Shown here: positions 21,199-23,114 of the stretch, one piece after another | Numbering within the stretch: position 1 is the first letter of the stretch | Layout of the letters: every line of letters begins with the position of its first letter | Assembly (NCBI GenBank): GCA_903820565.1 | Contig: CAIJHZ010000161.1 | Location: 1 to 23,114 of the forward strand | Reading direction: 5' to 3' | Length of the DNA: 23,114 bases | From: an uncultured Actinomycetes bacterium | Lineage (GTDB): Bacteria > Actinomycetota > Actinomycetes > Nanopelagicales > Nanopelagicaceae | Notes under the pieces: generated by a model | Database searches by the model: none | The model's input: only the letters and a program-made list of their open reading frames with translations | What the model was told of the DNA's origin: nothing | Made by a program: the position numbers and the translations under genes

Positions 21199-22931
21199 TA
21201 TCTAGAATTCCAATAACAGATATCTCCCCCATTGTTTACTTTGGGGGAGAATTTGTTGCTGTAAAGGCCATTGCTGGAGAAACAATTATAGTTGGCGCAA
21301 CGATAACAATCGAAGGCCATGAAACATTAAGTGCTGAAGTGTGCTTGTTTAATACAAAAAACACCATGGTGGATTGCCAGCAATTATCAGAATCATGGCC
21401 AGGAACAGATCGTTATGAAGGAAAAATTACAGTCCCTGATAGAGGAGATTTTTACTTCACCATCCGAGCTACAAGTACTTCTCAATACAGAACCGTTGCT
21501 GGTGAATCTGAGAGGTTTCCGATTCGAGCTGATAGAGACCGCGCACTCATAGGTTCTTGGTATGAATTTTTTCCTCGTAGTGAAGGCGCCGTTAGAAATA
21601 CAGATGGAAGCATCGTTGGTGGAACATTTGTAACTGCGACTAAACGTTTACCTGGTGTTGCTGCAATGGGCTTTGATGTCTTATATCTGCCGCCGATCCA
21701 TCCAATTGGGTACTCACATCGAAAAGGCAAAAACAACAGTTTGGAAGCTACAGACAATGATTGTGGCGTTCCATGGGCAATCGGTAATGCCGATGGTGGA
21801 CATGATGCAATTAATCCCGATCTTGGCACAATGAAGGATTTTGAGGATTTTGTTAAAGCTGCAAGTAAGCAAGGACTTGAGATCGCAATGGATCTTGCAC
21901 TACAAACTTCGCCAGATCATCCTTGGGTTACATCAAACCCAGAATGGTTTAACAAACGCGTGGACGGCACAATTGCATACGCAGAAAATCCACCTAAGAA
22001 GTATCAAGACATCTATCCAATCAACTTTGATGATGACTACGAAGGCATCCGGAACGAAGTCCTTCGCATAATTCGACTATGGGTTTCAAAGGGCGTCAGA
22101 ATTTTCCGGGTAGATAATCCACACACTAAACCAGTGCACTTCTGGCAAGACTTATTGGCAATTGTTCATGCCGAATCTCCTGATGTTGTTTTCCTCGCCG
22201 AAGCATTTACTCGCCCAGCAATGATGCATTCACTTGGCAAGGCTGGATTCCATCAGTCGTATACATATTTCACATGGCGAACTAGTAAGCAAGAAATCAC
22301 CGAATACGGTCGCGAAATCGCAGATACTACTAGCGCATTCTTTAGGCCAAACTTTTGGGTTAACACGCCAGATATTAATCCACTTCATCTGCACAGTGGC
22401 AACCCCGCAATGTTTGCATTACGAGCAGTACTGGCATCAACACTTACTCCATCGTGGGGAATGTATGCCGGGTACGAACTATACGAACACCGCCCCTTTA
22501 AAGAAGGCGGTGAGGAATATATGGATTCGGAAAAGTACGAGATCAAGGTGCGTGATTGGGATGGCGCAGGCAAAAAAGGAATCACACTTGCACCATTTAT
22601 CACGCAACTAAACTCAATTCGCAAAGCTCACCCGGCTTTACATCGTTTACGTAATCTTCATTTTCACACTACAGATTCAGAGGCGATCATCGCTTATTCC
22701 AAGCGTGAGGGAAAAGACTTAATTTTGGTTGTTGTTAATTTAGATCCAAGTTTCGCCCAAGGAACAACAGTTCATTGGAATATGGATGCATTCGGTATCC
22801 CTACGCAAGATTTTGAGGTTAAAGACTTATTAGACGGAACGTCAATGACGTGGAATCCGCACACATTTGTTTCTCTCAATCCCACTCGACCTGTTGGAAA
22901 AGTCGCACATATTGTTCAGGTCAAGCTGTAA
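21195..22931 (+). CDS. glgE: GlgE maltosyltransferase (alpha-1,4-glucan:maltose-1-phosphate), compact form
   Basis: GlgE extends alpha-1,4-glucan chains with maltose taken from maltose-1-phosphate. The GH13 core is clear: GSWYEFFPRSEGAV, LYLPPIHPIGYSHRKGKNNSL, GGHDAINPDLGTMKDF, AYAENPPKKYQDIYPINFD (typical of GlgE), nucleophile D307 in FRVDNPHTKP, acid/base E336 in LAEAFTRP, QSYTYFTWR, and NTPDINPL. At 578 residues it is shorter than the roughly 660-700 of Streptomyces and Mycobacterium enzymes; most of the shortening appears to be N-terminal, though all catalytic blocks remain. TTG at 21195 is taken as the start: it overlaps the aceE stop by 4 bp and has GAAGG 6 nt upstream. A start further in would trim the N-terminal domain. 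It is followed 2 bp later by glgB. Confidence 0.92.
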   Translation: MISRIPITDISPIVYFGGEFVAVKAIAGETIIVGATITIEGHETLSAEVCLFNTKNTMVDCQQLSESWPGTDRYEGKITVPDRGDFYFTIRATSTSQYRTVAGESERFPIRADRDRALIGSWYEFFPRSEGAVRNTDGSIVGGTFVTATKRLPGVAAMGFDVLYLPPIHPIGYSHRKGKNNSLEATDNDCGVPWAIGNADGGHDAINPDLGTMKDFEDFVKAASKQGLEIAMDLALQTSPDHPWVTSNPEWFNKRVDGTIAYAENPPKKYQDIYPINFDDDYEGIRNEVLRIIRLWVSKGVRIFRVDNPHTKPVHFWQDLLAIVHAESPDVVFLAEAFTRPAMMHSLGKAGFHQSYTYFTWRTSKQEITEYGREIADTTSAFFRPNFWVNTPDINPLHLHSGNPAMFALRAVLASTLTPSWGMYAGYELYEHRPFKEGGEEYMDSEKYEIKVRDWDGAGKKGITLAPFITQLNSIRKAHPALHRLRNLHFHTTDSEAIIAYSKREGKDLILVVVNLDPSFAQGTTVHWNMDAFGIPTQDFEVKDLLDGTSMTWNPHTFVSLNPTRPVGKVAHIVQVKL

Positions 22932-22933
22932 AG

Positions 22934-23114
22934 ATGGGAATCTTCTCTAAGTTCCTAGGTAAAGGTGGCAACAAGGAGATATCTCCAGCATCATTTCTAA
23001 ATCCCCACTCATCACTTGGCGAGTTAGATCTCTATTTGATCGGTGAAGGCCGTCACGAACAACTGTGGAAAGCTCTTGGCGCACAAGTAAAGCGTGACGG
23101 GTCTGGCGCATTGC
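22934..23114 (+). CDS. glgB: 1,4-alpha-glucan branching enzyme, N-terminal fragment cut by the window edge
   Basis: Only the first 60 codons are present, open at the right edge. They read MGIFSKFLGKGG, then NPHSSLGELDLYLIGEGRHEQLWKALGAQVK. The block LDLYLIGEGRHEQLWKALGAQ matches the conserved start of GlgB (usually LDLHLFxEGxHxxxYxxLGAH), just before the carbohydrate-binding CBM48 domain. GlgB introduces alpha-1,6 branches into linear alpha-glucan, the step that follows GlgE in the maltose-1-phosphate pathway. The ATG lies 2 bp after the glgE stop, so the two are co-transcribed. The assignment rests on a short segment plus context. Confidence 0.75.
   Translation, partial: MGIFSKFLGKGGNKEISPASFLNPHSSLGELDLYLIGEGRHEQLWKALGAQVKRDGSGAL

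Noticed and set aside
1..23114. CRISPR arrays, insertion sequences, prophage or toxin-antitoxin genes
   Set aside because: No regularly spaced repeats, transposase or integrase motifs, or small gene pairs of that type were seen on either strand.

Overview
The window looks like the chromosome of a small-genome actinobacterium with low GC for its phylum. The freshwater acI / Nanopelagicales type (Planktophila-like) is my best guess. The reasons are AT-leaning codon use, very tight gene packing (stop/start overlaps, back-to-back stops), and hallmark actinobacterial genes: a homodimeric AceE beside DUF3052 and an AhpE-type peroxiredoxin, an RNase H/histidine-phosphatase fusion beside a C4 zinc-ribbon protein, and GlgE beside GlgB. 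The taxonomic call is an inference from gene content, not from a marker gene.

Layout. (1) 1-1179: the 5' part of the RNase P RNA gene (minus strand, running off the left edge), with an exported beta-propeller (TolB-like) gene upstream of it on the same strand. (2) 1232-9698: a plus-strand operon for uptake and intracellular breakdown of what is probably a beta-linked N-acetylhexosamine compound. It encodes a substrate-binding protein, two CUT1 permeases, a ROK repressor, a GH4 glycosidase, a BadF/NagK-type sugar kinase and a cytoplasmic GH84 N-acetyl-beta-glucosaminidase. Two 22-bp-spaced palindromes over the promoter look like the repressor's operators. No ABC ATPase and no nagA/nagB are present. 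(3) 9678-14760: an SGNH esterase, a signal-less gamma-glutamyltransferase-family hydrolase, a GabT aminotransferase and an Orn/Lys/Arg decarboxylase, arranged as two divergent pairs. Together they could form a route for polyamine or GABA turnover. (4) 14761-17235 (minus): RNase H/phosphatase, C4 zinc-ribbon protein, and YceI with a strong palindrome-covered promoter. (5) 17350-18373 (minus): tRNA-Val(UAC) with its terminator, AhpE-like peroxiredoxin and DUF3052. (6) 18443-23114 (plus): aceE, then glgE starting on a TTG that overlaps the aceE stop, then the start of glgB, cut by the right edge.

How it fits together: the operon in block 2 would import amino sugars or their oligomers, cleave them inside the cell and phosphorylate the products. 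Blocks 3 and 6 connect amine nitrogen, pyruvate oxidation and alpha-glucan storage. Several genes that start transcription units (SGNH, gabT, decarboxylase, aceE) have a -10-like hexamer exactly 6-7 nt before the start codon and no Shine-Dalgarno sequence, so leaderless mRNAs are likely. Others (the binding protein, zinc-ribbon protein and YceI) have clear Shine-Dalgarno sites. No CRISPR array, insertion sequence, phage gene or obvious recent insertion was seen, and no gene-free stretch exceeds 300 bases.
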